DNA of 64,000 bases from Vulcaniibacterium tengchongense. GTDB taxonomy: Bacteria > Pseudomonadota > Gammaproteobacteria > Xanthomonadales > Xanthomonadaceae. Location: the NCBI RefSeq assembly GCF_003814555.1, contig NZ_RKQN01000002.1, forward strand, positions 845,849-909,848, given 5' to 3'. The position numbers and the translations under genes are program-made. A model generated the notes under the pieces. That model was not told where the DNA came from. It ran no database searches and was given only the letters and a program-made list of their open reading frames with translations. Shown one piece after another: positions 17,625-27,011 of the stretch; within the stretch, counting starts at the first letter, position 1; each line of letters starts with the position of its first letter.

Positions 17625-18674
17625 ATGCGCATGCCCGCCCACGCCAGCCTCGCCGCCAGCGACCCGCGCGACACCGCGCTGCTGCTGGTCAACCTCGGCA
17701 CGCCGGAGGCGCCGACCGCGCCGGCGGTGCGCCGCTACCTCGCCGAATTCCTCTCCGACCGACGCGTCGTGGACCTGCCCGCGTGGCTGTGGCGGCCGCT
17801 GTTGCGCGGCGCGGTGCTGCCGCTGCGCGCGCCGAAGGTGGCGCACAAGTACGCCAGCATCTGGCTGCCGGGCGCGGACGGCGGTTCGCCGCTGGCCGCC
17901 TACACGCGCCGCCTGGCCGCGGCGACCCAGGCCGAGCTGCCGGAGCTGCGGGTGGCCTGGGCGATGCGCTACGGCGCGCCGTCGCTGGCGCGCGCGCTCG
18001 CCGGGCTGCGCGCCGGCGCGCGCCGGCTGCTGGTGCTGCCGCTGTACCCGCAATACTCGACCACGACCACCGCCTCGGTCGCGGACGTCGCGGGCCTCGA
18101 CGTCGACCGCGCCGACCTGGCCGCCGACGCCGCCGGCGCGCCGCATCTGCAGTCCGGCGACGGGCGCACGCGGCTGGTCCTGCACTACCACCGCGACGCC
18201 GGTTGGGTCGATGCGGTCGCCGCGTCGATCCAGGCCGGGCGCGCCGCGCGCGGCGCCGGCGAGCACCTGCTGTTCTCGTTCCACGGCCTGCCGCAGCGGC
18301 TGGCCGACCGCGGCGATCCGTACCCGCGCCAGTGCGAGGCCAGCGCGCGGGCGATCGCGCAGCGGCTGGGCCTGGCCGAGGGCGAGTGGTCGCTGAGCTA
18401 CCAGTCGCGCTTCGGCCGCGCGCGCTGGCTGGAGCCGGCCACCGATGCGACCCTGGACGCGCTCGCCGAACGCGGCCTGCGCCGGGTCGACGTGGTCGCC
18501 CCGGGCTTCGCGGTGGACTGCATAGAGACCTTGGAGGAAGTGGCGATGATGCTGGCCGAGCGCTTCGCCGGGCGCGGCGGGCAGCTGCGCTACCTGCCCT
18601 GCCTCAACGATGCGCCGGCGCACGCGCGGGCCCTCGCGGCGATCGCGCGCGGCGCGCTGCGGGACTGGGGCTGA
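17625..18674 (+). CDS. hemH: Ferrochelatase
   Basis: The 349-residue protein shows ferrochelatase landmarks: [11 protein letters not shown] at the start, [15 protein letters not shown], the catalytic His in [11 protein letters not shown], and the acidic [14 protein letters not shown] motif near the C-terminus. It inserts Fe2+ into protoporphyrin IX, the last step of haem synthesis, at the inner membrane. No C-terminal iron-sulfur cysteine cluster is present. The start may be ATG 17625 or ATG 17631; neither has a strong ribosome site. Its last base overlaps the first base of an alpha/beta hydrolase gene (ATGA overlap). The remaining late haem genes hemDXY lie 20 kb away. Confidence 0.95.
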   Translation: MRMPAHASLAASDPRDTALLLVNLGTPEAPTAPAVRRYLAEFLSDRRVVDLPAWLWRPLLRGAVLPLRAPKVAHKYASIWLPGADGGSPLAAYTRRLAAATQAELPELRVAWAMRYGAPSLARALAGLRAGARRLLVLPLYPQYSTTTTASVADVAGLDVDRADLAADAAGAPHLQSGDGRTRLVLHYHRDAGWVDAVAASIQAGRAARGAGEHLLFSFHGLPQRLADRGDPYPRQCEASARAIAQRLGLAEGEWSLSYQSRFGRARWLEPATDATLDALAERGLRRVDVVAPGFAVDCIETLEEVAMMLAERFAGRGGQLRYLPCLNDAPAHARALAAIARGALRDWG

Positions 18675-19546
18675 TGCCGGCGGCGGGACTGCGCGAATTC
18701 GCGCTCGACATCCGCATCGGCCGCATCGCCGGCCTGCGCGGCGGCCGCGCCGGCGCGCCGCGGGTGCTCGCGCTGCACGGCTGGCTCGACAACGCCGCCA
18801 GCTTCGCGCCGCTGGCCGCGCACCTGCACGGCATCGAACTGGTCGCGCCGGACCTGCCCGGCCACGGCGCCAGCGCGCACCTGCCGCCGGGGGCGGACTA
18901 TTCCTTCGCCGGCGCGGTCGACAGCGTGCTCGACATCGCCGACGCGCTCGGCTGGGAGCGCTTCGCGCTGCTCGGCCATTCGATGGGCGCCGGCATCGCC
19001 AGCCTGATCGCCGCCGCCTGCCCGCAGCGGGTCGAGCGGCTGGTCGCGATCGAGGCCTTGGGCGCGCTGGCGGAGGCGCCGGAGCGCACGGTGCCGCGGC
19101 TGCGCGAGGCGATCGCCGCGCGCCGCGCGCTGCCCGGCAAGTCGCTGCGGGTGTTCCCCGACCTGGCGCTGGCGGTGCGCGCGCGGATGGCCGCCGGGCA
19201 GCAGCTCGGCAGCCGCCTGGACGAAGCGGCGGCGCGGCTGCTGGTCGAGCGCGGGGTGGCGCCGGTGGAGGGCGGCTTCGTCTGGTCGAGCGATCCGCGC
19301 CTGACCCTGCCGACGATGCAGCGGATGAGCGAGCCGCAGGTGCGCGCGCTGATCGCCGGCATCGAATGCCCCACCCGGGTGATCTACGCCGAGCCGGCGC
19401 AGCCGTACCTGCCCGAGCCGCAGCGGCGCGAGCACGCCGCGCTGCTGCCGCGCGGCGAGCTGATCGTGCTGCCGGGCGGGCACCACCTGCACATGGAACG
19501 GCCGCAGGCGGTGGCGGCGGCGATCGGCGACTTCTTCCTGGCCTAG
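18674..19546 (+). CDS. Alpha/beta-fold hydrolase
   Basis: The 290-residue protein has the alpha/beta hydrolase plan: oxyanion-hole region LALHGWLDN, VAPDLPGHGAS, the nucleophile Ser103 in GHSMGAG, and the catalytic His in LPGGHHLHME near the C-terminus. The order resembles small esterases of the SERHL/MhpC-like group. The ester substrate is unknown. The start ATG overlaps the hemH stop (ATGA), so it is translationally coupled to ferrochelatase, an arrangement common in xanthomonads as far as I recall. No signal peptide is visible, so it is probably cytoplasmic. Confidence 0.88.
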   Translation: MPAAGLREFALDIRIGRIAGLRGGRAGAPRVLALHGWLDNAASFAPLAAHLHGIELVAPDLPGHGASAHLPPGADYSFAGAVDSVLDIADALGWERFALLGHSMGAGIASLIAAACPQRVERLVAIEALGALAEAPERTVPRLREAIAARRALPGKSLRVFPDLALAVRARMAAGQQLGSRLDEAAARLLVERGVAPVEGGFVWSSDPRLTLPTMQRMSEPQVRALIAGIECPTRVIYAEPAQPYLPEPQRREHAALLPRGELIVLPGGHHLHMERPQAVAAAIGDFFLA

Positions 19547-19595
19547 CCGGCCACGCGCGCCTCGTTTCGGCGGCGACGGGCGGGAGCGGGCGCGG

Positions 19596-20405
19596 CTACC
19601 GCCCCGGCTTGCCGCACAGGGCGCGCAGCGTCGCCTTCAGCCGGCGGCCTTCGCGGTGGAAGTAGTCGCGCTCCTGGCGCCAGTGCGGGAAGCGCGCCTC
19701 GACCTCGCGCCAGAACGCGCGCGAGTGGTCGGCGCGGATCAGATGGCACAGCTCGTGCACCAGCACGTACTCGTACGCGCTCGGCCGCGCCAGCACCAGC
19801 GACAGGTCCAGCGCCATCGAGCCGTCCGGCGCCAGCGAGCCCCACTGCGACGACATCGGCTTGAACGCGACCCGCCGCGGCGGGCGCGGCAGCGCCGGCA
19901 GGTAGCGCGGCAGCCAGCGGCCGAGGTCGGCGCGGGCCTCGGCCTCGTAGAACTCGCGCAGCGCGCGCCGCAGCGCGGCCTCGCCGGCGCGCGCGGGCTG
20001 CACGAACAGCAGCGCCTGCGGATCGTCCGGGTCGCGCCGCACGCCCGCGTAGCGGCCCTCGCGCCAGCGCAGCGGCAACTGCGCGCCGCGCAACGGCAGC
20101 TGCGCGGTGACGCCGGGCTGCAGCGCCGGCACCTGGTCGAGCGCGTAGCGGTCGAGTTGCGCGAGCAACCAGTCGCGGTGCTCGGCGAGGAACCGGTCGC
20201 CCGCGGCCAGGCTGCTGCGCGGCGGCAGGGTCAGGCGCGCGCCGCGTTCGTCCACCGACAGCTTGAGCCGGCGCGCACGCGGATCGCGCACGCGCTGCAG
20301 GGCGACGACCCGGCCATCGGGCAGGTGCAATTCGAGCGACTCGCGCTCGATCGCGCGCGGCTTGGGCGCGAGCAGGCGGGCGAGCGATGAGGGCGGGGAC
20401 GGCAT
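19596..20405 (-). CDS. YgjP-like zinc metallopeptidase (M48/DUF45 family)
   Basis: The 269-residue protein carries the zinc motif HELCHLIRADHSRAFW near residue 215, in which the two His of HExxH and the later His match the YgjP/DUF45 pattern. Upstream is the SSQWGSLAPDGS segment typical of this family. These proteins are predicted soluble metallopeptidases of unknown substrate. The ATG at 20405 follows the family start; further upstream the frame is non-conserved. A -10-like TATGAT on this strand at 20463-20468 is a possible promoter element. It converges with the alpha/beta hydrolase gene. Confidence 0.85.
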   Translation of the reverse strand: MPSPPSSLARLLAPKPRAIERESLELHLPDGRVVALQRVRDPRARRLKLSVDERGARLTLPPRSSLAAGDRFLAEHRDWLLAQLDRYALDQVPALQPGVTAQLPLRGAQLPLRWREGRYAGVRRDPDDPQALLFVQPARAGEAALRRALREFYEAEARADLGRWLPRYLPALPRPPRRVAFKPMSSQWGSLAPDGSMALDLSLVLARPSAYEYVLVHELCHLIRADHSRAFWREVEARFPHWRQERDYFHREGRRLKATLRALCGKPGR

Positions 20406-20675
20406 GGGGGACTCGCCGGACGTGCGGGAAGGTGACCACGCACCGCTCCTTGGCGCGCTTCGATCATACCCGCGCGGCGCGGCATCCAGGTCGCGGCGTC
20501 CACGCGCACCGGCGCGCCGCCACTCCGATCCTCGCGCACGCGGTGCCGGCAGGACGTCGCCGCGGCCCGCCATCTTCGCTTCTTGCGGGTGGAGGCTCAC
20601 CCCGGGGCGCAGGGAGCCACCGGGAACGGCGGCGCGCGTCTGTCGTCCCGGACGGCTCCGCACCGGTTGCTCGCC

Positions 20676-21581
20676 TCAGGCCTCGGCCTTGGACAGCTTC
20701 AGCGCGCCTTCCAGCACCGTGAACAGGCGGCGGAACTCGCCGGCCATGAGCACGAAGCGCGCGTCGAGCTCCGCGCGCAGGTCGTCGCGCTCGGTCGCCT
20801 CGAGCTCGTCGACCGCGCCGTCGAGCAGCTTGAACTTGCGCACGATCAGGTCCTCGCCGAGCACGAACGAGACGTGGTCGTCGAGGTTCAGCGCCAGGCG
20901 GGTGACCTGCTTGCCCGACTCCAGGTGCTTGGCGATCTCGTCGCTCTGCAGTTCCATGCGCTGCACCTTGACCACCGCGCCCTGGTCGATCGGGTCGCGC
21001 AACTCGCATTCGTCGCCCAGCGACAACCCGTCGGGCAGCGGCTCGCCGGCGACCCAGCCGGTCAGCACCGCGCGCGGCGCGACCTCGGCGTTCAGCGGCA
21101 GCGCCGGGAAGCTGCCGAGCGCGCGGCGGATCTCGCTGACCACGTTCTCGCCGCTCTTGCGGCTGGAGGTGTCGACCGCGACCACGCCGTGGCCGAGATC
21201 GACCAGCGCGTCGGTGCGCGAGGGCTTCACGAACGCGCGCGGCAGCAGGTCGGTGATCAGCTCGTCCTTGATCCGCTTGCGGGTGCGGCCGCCGGGCTTG
21301 CGGCCTTCCTTCTGCTCGATCTCCGCCAGCTTCTTCTGCAGCAGGTCGTTGACCACCGAGCCGGGCAGGATCTTGTCCTCGCCGCCGACCGCCAGCCACA
21401 GCGCGTCGCCCTGGCGGTGCGACAGCGCCTCGGCGTCGCGCCCGAACGGGCTGATGAAGCCGCGGCTGGACAGTTCCAGCGGGCCGACCGGCTTGAGCTG
21501 GCATTCGTCGAGGCCGGCGTCGAGGTCGTCGAACCTGGTCGAGGTGGGGAAGCGGAACAGGGTCAGGTTGCGGAAGAACAT
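20676..21581 (-). CDS. rdgC: Recombination-associated protein RdgC
   Basis: The 301 residues are exactly the family size. The protein opens MFFRNLTLFRF and contains GFISPFGRDAEAL, LLPRAFVKPSRT and a C-terminal VLEGALKLSKAEA, all RdgC features. RdgC forms a ring-shaped dimer on double-stranded DNA and restrains RecA activity; it also affects replication restart. The start at 21581 is set by the family N-terminus. The 94 bases before the next gene on this side and the 207 bases upstream hold no gene I can recognise. Confidence 0.96.
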   Translation of the reverse strand: MFFRNLTLFRFPTSTRFDDLDAGLDECQLKPVGPLELSSRGFISPFGRDAEALSHRQGDALWLAVGGEDKILPGSVVNDLLQKKLAEIEQKEGRKPGGRTRKRIKDELITDLLPRAFVKPSRTDALVDLGHGVVAVDTSSRKSGENVVSEIRRALGSFPALPLNAEVAPRAVLTGWVAGEPLPDGLSLGDECELRDPIDQGAVVKVQRMELQSDEIAKHLESGKQVTRLALNLDDHVSFVLGEDLIVRKFKLLDGAVDELEATERDDLRAELDARFVLMAGEFRRLFTVLEGALKLSKAEA

Positions 21582-21788
21582 CGAGGATCCAGGTCGAAAA
21601 TCGGAAAGGGGCGGTGCGGCGATCGACGCCGGCGTTCGCGCGAAGGCGGAGATTGGGCCGCGGCGGAGCGGCGCCATCCAGCGGCTTCGCCTTCACCGGA
21701 GCCGGCCGGGCAAAGTCTCTAGGCGCTGCCGTCACGCGGCCCGAAGCCCCTGCCCTCGCGGGAACGACGATGCGGGTTCATGGGTCCA

Positions 21789-22694
21789 TCAGGCCTCGCC
21801 CTCGCCGCCGGCGGCTTGCGGCTCGCCGGCGAGCCACGCGTGCGCGTCCGGCAGCGGCGCCGCGCCCTGGCGGCCGAGCGCGAGGAAGTCGAACAGCTTC
21901 GGGTCGCTCAGCTGCGAGGGGCGGATGTCGCCGAGCGCGCGGGCGATGGTTTCGATCCGGCCCGGCGATTCCTTCTCCCAGGCCTCCATCATCCGCTTGA
22001 CCTGCTTGCGCTGCAGGTTCTCCTGCGAGCCGCACAGGTTGCAGGGAATGATCGGGAAGCCCCTGGCCTGCGCGTAGGCGGCGATGTCGTCCTCGCGCAC
22101 GTAGGCCAGCGGGCGGATCACCACGTGCCTGCCGTTGTCGCTGAGCAGCTTCGGCGGCATGCCCGCCAGCTTGGCGTGGAAGAACAGGTTGAGGAAGAAG
22201 GTCGCCACCAGGTCGTCGCGGTGGTGGCCCAGCGCGATCTTGGTGAAGCCCTGCTCTTCCGCGTACGAGTACAGCGCGCCGCGGCGCAGCCGCGAGCACA
22301 GCGAGCACATCGTCTTGCCTTCGGGCACCACCCGGGTGACCACCGAGTAGGTGTCCTGCTCGAGGATCCTGTACGCCACGCCGATCGATTCGAGGTACTG
22401 CGGCAGCACGTGCCCGGGGAAGCCCGGCTGCTTCTGGTCGAGGTTGACCGCGACCAGTTCGAACCTCACCGGCGCGCTGCGCTGCAGCTGCAGCAGCACG
22501 TCGAGCATGGTGTAGCTGTCCTTGCCGCCGGACAGGCACACCATCACCTTGTCGCCGTCCTCGATCATGCCGAAATCGGCGATCGCGCGGCCGACCTGGT
22601 GGCGCAGGCGCTTGGCCAGCTTGTTGGCTTCGTGCGCGCGGCGGCGCGCGGCGCTGGCCGGCGTCGGGTCGAGGAGGGGCAGGACGGTGCTCAT
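21789..22694 (-). CDS. ttcA: tRNA 2-thiocytidine(32) synthetase TtcA
   Basis: The 301-residue protein has the PP-loop [13 protein letters not shown], the two cysteine motifs [10 protein letters not shown] and CNLCGSQ that hold an iron-sulfur cluster, and [17 protein letters not shown]. TtcA thiolates C32 in certain tRNAs. The start was set at 22694 because the earlier in-frame codons up to 22757 read as non-conserved GC-rich sequence. It is divergent from the small YdcH-like gene that starts 86 bases away. Confidence 0.95.
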   Translation of the reverse strand: MSTVLPLLDPTPASAARRRAHEANKLAKRLRHQVGRAIADFGMIEDGDKVMVCLSGGKDSYTMLDVLLQLQRSAPVRFELVAVNLDQKQPGFPGHVLPQYLESIGVAYRILEQDTYSVVTRVVPEGKTMCSLCSRLRRGALYSYAEEQGFTKIALGHHRDDLVATFFLNLFFHAKLAGMPPKLLSDNGRHVVIRPLAYVREDDIAAYAQARGFPIIPCNLCGSQENLQRKQVKRMMEAWEKESPGRIETIARALGDIRPSQLSDPKLFDFLALGRQGAAPLPDAHAWLAGEPQAAGGEGEA

Positions 22695-22780
22695 CGGACC
22701 GCCGATTCTACCGGAGCGGCGCGTCCGCACCCCGGATCGGGCGCCATGCGGGCGCAACCGGCGCGCGCTAAGCTTCGGCC

Positions 22781-22990
22781 ATGATCGCCAGCGACGATCC
22801 CGCCGCCATCGCCCGCCAACTGGCCGAATTGCGCCGGGAGCACCGCGATCTGGATGCGGCGATCGAGCGCCTGGCGCACGCCAGCGGCGCCGACGAGCTG
22901 ACGGTCAAGCGGCTGAAGAAGCGCAAGCTGTGGCTGAAGGACTGCATCGCCCGGCTGGAGAGCGCGCTGATCCCCGACGAACCGGCCTGA
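22781..22990 (+). CDS. YdcH-like DUF465 protein
   Basis: This 69-residue protein fits the DUF465/YdcH family. It forms a helical hairpin with [18 protein letters not shown] in the first helix and the hallmark [19 protein letters not shown] in the second. The family is small, cytoplasmic, often coiled-coil and without a defined function. It stands alone between ttcA (divergent) and plsB (convergent). Confidence 0.85.
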   Translation: MIASDDPAAIARQLAELRREHRDLDAAIERLAHASGADELTVKRLKKRKLWLKDCIARLESALIPDEPA

Positions 22991-23066
22991 GGCGAGAAAC
23001 GGAGGGGGAGCGGCGCGGCGCGGGAAGGGCGACGACGCCCCGCGCCCTCCACGCTTCCCTTCGCGC

Positions 23067-25781
23067 TCACTCGCTCCGCGCCTCTTCGCCCGTCCCCACC
23101 CTTTCCGGGCTGACCTTCTCGATCGAATGGCGCAGCTCGCGGCCGAGGATGAACTTGGCGTCGCGGGCCCAGGACTCCAGGCGTTCGTCGAAGGCGAGCT
23201 TGCCGTGCTCGTCCGGCCACACCAGCTTCAGCTCGCGCAGCTTCTGGATGAAGCCGCGGAACAGGGTCTTGTCGAAGAACTCCGGCGCGGCCGGCGCGTA
23301 CAGCAGCGACAGGCGCTGCGCCGCGAGCTGGCACAGCGTCTCCAGTTCGGCCGAGGTCAGCCGGCCGGGGCCGTTCTTGGCCAGCACCGAGGTGGCGATG
23401 TAGTAGCGCTCGAACGCCTGCTGCAGCGAATGGCCGATCGCGCGCAGGCGGAACACCTCGTCGGTCTGGCCGGCGTTGCGCTGGAGGATGCCGCCGTCCT
23501 CGTCGCCGACCTTCTCCAGCAGGCCCTCGCGCACGAACAGCTCGACCGTGCGCTCCAGGCGTTGCGCGAACTCGTCCTCGCTCCAGGGCAGGAACAGCTC
23601 GGCCTGCAGGAACGGATACACGCTGCGGCCCAGGCGCAGCAGGGTGCGCTGGCTCATCCGCCGGTTGTTCTGGAAGCAGCACGCGGTCCACGCCGCGGCG
23701 GTGAACAGGTGCAGGACGTTGTTGCGGAAATAGCTCAGCAGCACCGCGGTGTCGCCGCTCACCGAGAGCACGTCGCCGAGCGGATGCGAGGTGCGGGTGA
23801 GCACGCCGATCTCCTCGCCGTGGGCGACGATCTCCTGCGGCGTGTGCGGAGTCACCGTGACCCGGTCGGAGTAGGGCAACTCGGCCAGCACCGACTTGGA
23901 CAGGGCGATCTGCGCCAGCAGGTCCGCCTCGCCCATCGCGTGCTTGGGCGTGGACAGCAGCGCCAGCGCGAGCAGGTTGATCGGGTTGACGTCGGCGGCG
24001 CGGTTGACGTTGATCTGGATCCGCTGCGCCAGCGCATCGACGGTGTCGGACAGCCACTTGGGCTTCTCGTCCTCGCCGACCGGGCGGCCGTCCCAGTCGG
24101 GCGCGTGCTCGGCCAGGATGTCGTTCAGGCGGATCGGCTCGCCGAAGTTCACCACCACCTGGCCGTAGTTGCTGCGCAGCACCCGCGGGATGCCGGTCAG
24201 CAGCTGCCAGATCGATTCCTTCTGCTTGGGCTTGCCGGACAGCTCGTCGAGGTAGCTGTTGCCCTCCATCAGCTTCTCGTAGCCGATGTACACCGGCTGG
24301 AACAGCACCGGGCGGGTCGGCTGGCGCAGGTAGCCGCGCACCGTCATCGCCAGCATGCCGCCCTTGGGCGGCAGCAGGCGGCCGGTGCGCGAGCGCCCGC
24401 CTTCGATGAAGTATTCGATCGAGTAGCCGCCGGCGATCAGCTGGGCGACGTACTCGGAGAACACCGCCGAGTACAGCGCGCTGCCGCGGATGCTGCGGCG
24501 CAGGAAGAACGCGCCGCCGCGGCGCAGCAGGGTGCCGACCACCGGCAGGTTGAGGTTGGCGCCGGCGGCGATGTGCGGCGGCACGATGCCGCGGGTGTAG
24601 AGCAGGTAGCTCAGCAGCAGGTAGTCCATGTGGCTGCGGTGGCAGGGCACGTAGACCACCTCGTGCCCCGGGGCGTCCTGCTTGAACCTGTCGAGGTGGT
24701 GCACCAGCACGCCGCGGTAGATCCGGTTCCACACCGGGGTCAGCAGGAAGCTGGCCGAGCGCACCACCGGGTGCGAGTAGTCGGCGGCGATCTCGTAGGC
24801 GTAGGCGTGGGCCTTCTTCCAGGCCTCGATCAGGCGGGTGCCGTCGCGCTTGGCCTGGTCGGCGATCGCCTCCTTGACCGCCGGCGCGGCCAGCACCCGG
24901 TCGACCAGCAGGCGCCGGGTCGACAGGTCCGGGCCGATCACCGCCGCGCGGATGCGGCGGAAGTGGGTGCGCAGCACGCGCGAGAGCTTGCCCACGGTGC
25001 GCTCGGGCGGCAGGCCCTCGGCGACGATCGCGCGCAGGCCGACCGGGGGCGAGAACCGCACCAGCGTGTCGCGGCCGTTGAGCGCGATCGCCAGCAGCCG
25101 GCGGAAGCGGCCGACCAGGGTCCAGTTCTCCGAGAACAGCACCGAGAACCAGCCGCTGTTCTTGTCCGGGGCGCGGCCGACGAAGATCGACACCGGCACC
25201 AGCTGCACGTCCAGCGCGGGATCGGCGCGATGCGCGTCGAGCAGGCGCGCCAGCGATTCGGAGTGGCGCTTGGGCGCGGGCGGCGCGGCGCCGGTCAGCG
25301 CCTGCAACTGGGCCAGGGTGTTGGCGTTGCGCCGCGACAGCGCGAGATAGGCGCGCTTGCGCCCGAGCGGGTCGCCCGGCAGCGGCTGCAGCGGCGAGGG
25401 CAGGCCGGCCTCGCGGCAGGCGCGCTCGAGGATCAGCGCGTTGGACAGGCCGTAGTCCTCGAGCACGTAGCAGACCGGGCGCCCGCTCCACTCCGGCGGG
25501 ATCTGCGCGGCCGGCGCCTTCGGCTCGATGGTCAGCTGCACCCACGGCGCCATCGCCCGGCCGAGCAGGCGCGCCCACCACGGCCGGCGCGGCGCGCCCG
25601 CGCGCGGCGCCCGTCCGGGCGGGGGCGGCATCGGCAGCTCGGCCTGGGCCGGGTCGCGCCCGGCGTCGCCATCGCGCGGCTCCGCCGGCGCCGGGCGCGG
25701 CTCCGGCGGGGCGGCGTCGGCATGTGCGGGCGCGGCCGGGCTCGGCTCGTCCGGGAAGGGCAGGGGCGTCTGGTTCGGCAT
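23067..25781 (-). CDS. plsB: Glycerol-3-phosphate 1-O-acyltransferase PlsB
   Basis: The protein has 904 residues. The acyltransferase core lies near residues 375-470: block I VPCHRSHMDYLLLS carries the HX4D catalytic motif, and block III EGGRSRTGR binds glycerol-3-phosphate. Further PlsB-specific segments include a C-terminal half that ends in a long helical region. It transfers an acyl chain from acyl-ACP or acyl-CoA to sn-1 of glycerol-3-phosphate at the inner membrane, the first step of phospholipid synthesis. The first 75 residues are Pro/Ala-rich and more variable than the E. coli enzyme, making this protein about 100 residues longer. It shares strand with the lipoprotein gene upstream, 44 bases away. 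Confidence 0.96.
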   Translation of the reverse strand: MPNQTPLPFPDEPSPAAPAHADAAPPEPRPAPAEPRDGDAGRDPAQAELPMPPPPGRAPRAGAPRRPWWARLLGRAMAPWVQLTIEPKAPAAQIPPEWSGRPVCYVLEDYGLSNALILERACREAGLPSPLQPLPGDPLGRKRAYLALSRRNANTLAQLQALTGAAPPAPKRHSESLARLLDAHRADPALDVQLVPVSIFVGRAPDKNSGWFSVLFSENWTLVGRFRRLLAIALNGRDTLVRFSPPVGLRAIVAEGLPPERTVGKLSRVLRTHFRRIRAAVIGPDLSTRRLLVDRVLAAPAVKEAIADQAKRDGTRLIEAWKKAHAYAYEIAADYSHPVVRSASFLLTPVWNRIYRGVLVHHLDRFKQDAPGHEVVYVPCHRSHMDYLLLSYLLYTRGIVPPHIAAGANLNLPVVGTLLRRGGAFFLRRSIRGSALYSAVFSEYVAQLIAGGYSIEYFIEGGRSRTGRLLPPKGGMLAMTVRGYLRQPTRPVLFQPVYIGYEKLMEGNSYLDELSGKPKQKESIWQLLTGIPRVLRSNYGQVVVNFGEPIRLNDILAEHAPDWDGRPVGEDEKPKWLSDTVDALAQRIQINVNRAADVNPINLLALALLSTPKHAMGEADLLAQIALSKSVLAELPYSDRVTVTPHTPQEIVAHGEEIGVLTRTSHPLGDVLSVSGDTAVLLSYFRNNVLHLFTAAAWTACCFQNNRRMSQRTLLRLGRSVYPFLQAELFLPWSEDEFAQRLERTVELFVREGLLEKVGDEDGGILQRNAGQTDEVFRLRAIGHSLQQAFERYYIATSVLAKNGPGRLTSAELETLCQLAAQRLSLLYAPAAPEFFDKTLFRGFIQKLRELKLVWPDEHGKLAFDERLESWARDAKFILGRELRHSIEKVSPERVGTGEEARSE

Positions 25782-25825
25782 TGCGGCGCCATTATGCCTG
25801 CGCGGCCGAAAGCGTATTCAGTGCG

Positions 25826-26692
25826 TCAGCGGCGGGCCGCTTCCGCCTCGGCGTGGCGCAGGACGTCGCTGAGATACCAGCGGCCGTCGCGGCGCTCGGC
25901 CTGCAGGCGCGCCTCGATCGCGCGGCCGGCGAGCACGTAGCGCAGGCGCAATCGGGCGCGGTCGCCGTCCTGGCGCTCCAGGGTGACCGCGGCGCCGTCC
26001 AGGGTGGCGTCGAGGTCCAGGCCGTAGTCGGCCAGTACCTGCTTGAAGCGCGCCGCGAACGGGCCGAGCCGCTCCAGGCTGGCGGCCATGCCGAGCTCGC
26101 GCATGCGCGCCTCGCCGGTGCCGAGCCCGGTCAGGCGCGCCGCCGCCGCCAGGCGCGGCACGTGGCGCTGGGCGCGGCGCAGGTCGCCCAGCGGCGCGCG
26201 CTGGCCCCAGCCGCGCATCGCCTCGACCAGCTGCAGGTAGTGCGCGCGCTCGTCCTCGCTGTAGCCGTGGTCCTGGGTGCGCAGGTACTGGGCGGCGAAC
26301 AGCCCCAGCGCCGCGGCGGCCGAGCGCAGTTCCGCGTCGGCGCCGGCGAACTGGCGGCGGTAGGTGGCGAGCAGGCGCCGCTCCGAATCCGGCGCGGCCA
26401 GGGCGGCGAGCATTCCCGGCAGGCGCTCGTGCAGCGGCAGTTCGGTCAGCGGCCACAGGGTGCGGCCTTCGCGCCAGGCCCGCTCCAGCGAGCCGTGCAA
26501 AGCCGGCGGCACCGCATGGCGGGCGTAACCGGCCAGGTCGTTGTCGCGCAGGTCCTGCAGCAGCAGTTCCAGGGCCCGGGCCGGGGCGTCGGCGCCGCGC
26601 TCGGGCTGCAGCTGCGGGGCGCGCTGGCAGCCCGCGAGGGTCGCGGCGGCGGCCAGCAACAGCGCGGCGATGGCGCGGCGGCGTCGGATCAT
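25826..26692 (-). CDS. Conserved lipoprotein of unknown function
   Basis: The 288-residue precursor has an Arg-rich start, a hydrophobic core and the lipobox TLAGCQ, so it should be lipidated at Cys and anchored in the envelope. The mature part is helical and Arg/Leu-rich; the last 80 residues resemble a nuclear-transport-factor-like fold, with a VTLERQDGDRARLRLRYVL strand pair and a closing DGRWYLSDVL. I do not recognise the family beyond its lipoprotein form. ATG 26692 was preferred to 26725 because it begins the signal peptide. It lies 44 bases upstream of plsB on the same strand. Confidence 0.75.
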   Translation of the reverse strand: MIRRRRAIAALLLAAAATLAGCQRAPQLQPERGADAPARALELLLQDLRDNDLAGYARHAVPPALHGSLERAWREGRTLWPLTELPLHERLPGMLAALAAPDSERRLLATYRRQFAGADAELRSAAAALGLFAAQYLRTQDHGYSEDERAHYLQLVEAMRGWGQRAPLGDLRRAQRHVPRLAAAARLTGLGTGEARMRELGMAASLERLGPFAARFKQVLADYGLDLDATLDGAAVTLERQDGDRARLRLRYVLAGRAIEARLQAERRDGRWYLSDVLRHAEAEAARR

Positions 26693-26849
26693 GCGGGTTG
26701 GCGGCTCCCCAGTCGCAGCCGGCATGGTGGCCCGGCGGCCGACGCGGCGGCAAGCCGGAGGCGGCCGGACTGCGACCCGGCGCCGCTTATCGGCGCGCAG
26801 AGGTGATTCTTTAGGGCAGGAATGTGACGAAATCTGTCCGTCTCGGCCC

Positions 26850-26863
26850 CGATAACGTTATCG
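26850..26863. promoter_or_regulatory. 14-bp perfect palindrome upstream of the pilus operon
   Basis: CGATAACGTTATCG is its own reverse complement and stands out as AT-rich in a GC-rich intergenic region. It lies 72 bases upstream of the -24 element of the sigma-54 promoter, a distance at which bacterial enhancer-binding proteins or LacI-type repressors commonly bind. The regulator cannot be named from the sequence. Confidence 0.5.
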
Positions 26864-26935
26864 CGCCTTGGAGCACACTCGGTTCGCGACGCGCGTCACG
26901 TTGTGCCGGCAAGGACTTGGCGGCGGCGGGCGCGG

Positions 26936-26950
26936 TGGCACGGGTTTTGC
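26936..26950 (+). promoter_or_regulatory. Sigma-54 (-24/-12) promoter of the Csu-like pilus operon
   Basis: TGGCACGGGTTTTGC matches the sigma-54 consensus TGGCAC-N5-TTGC at every conserved base, with GG and GC exactly ten bases apart. The predicted start of transcription is near 26962, about 50 bases before the pilin ATG at 27012. The rest of the 26693-27011 gap holds the palindrome at 26850 and no gene. Sigma-54 promoters need an activator ATPase, so pilus expression should be under dedicated signal control. Confidence 0.82.
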
Positions 26951-27011
26951 CTAAACGGCTGTCGATCCGGCGTTCCGCCGGCACATCCACATTCAGAAGG
27001 CCGATTCCGCG

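Noticed and set aside
17558..18673. In-frame upstream extension of the alpha/beta hydrolase through hemH
   Set aside because: This part is a different frame of hemH with shadow composition; the hydrolase starts at the ATGA overlap at 18674.
23127..25940. A 937-codon open frame antisense to plsB
   Set aside because: Same cause: the product is an Ala/Val/Arg-rich shadow, while the minus strand encodes complete PlsB with its catalytic blocks.
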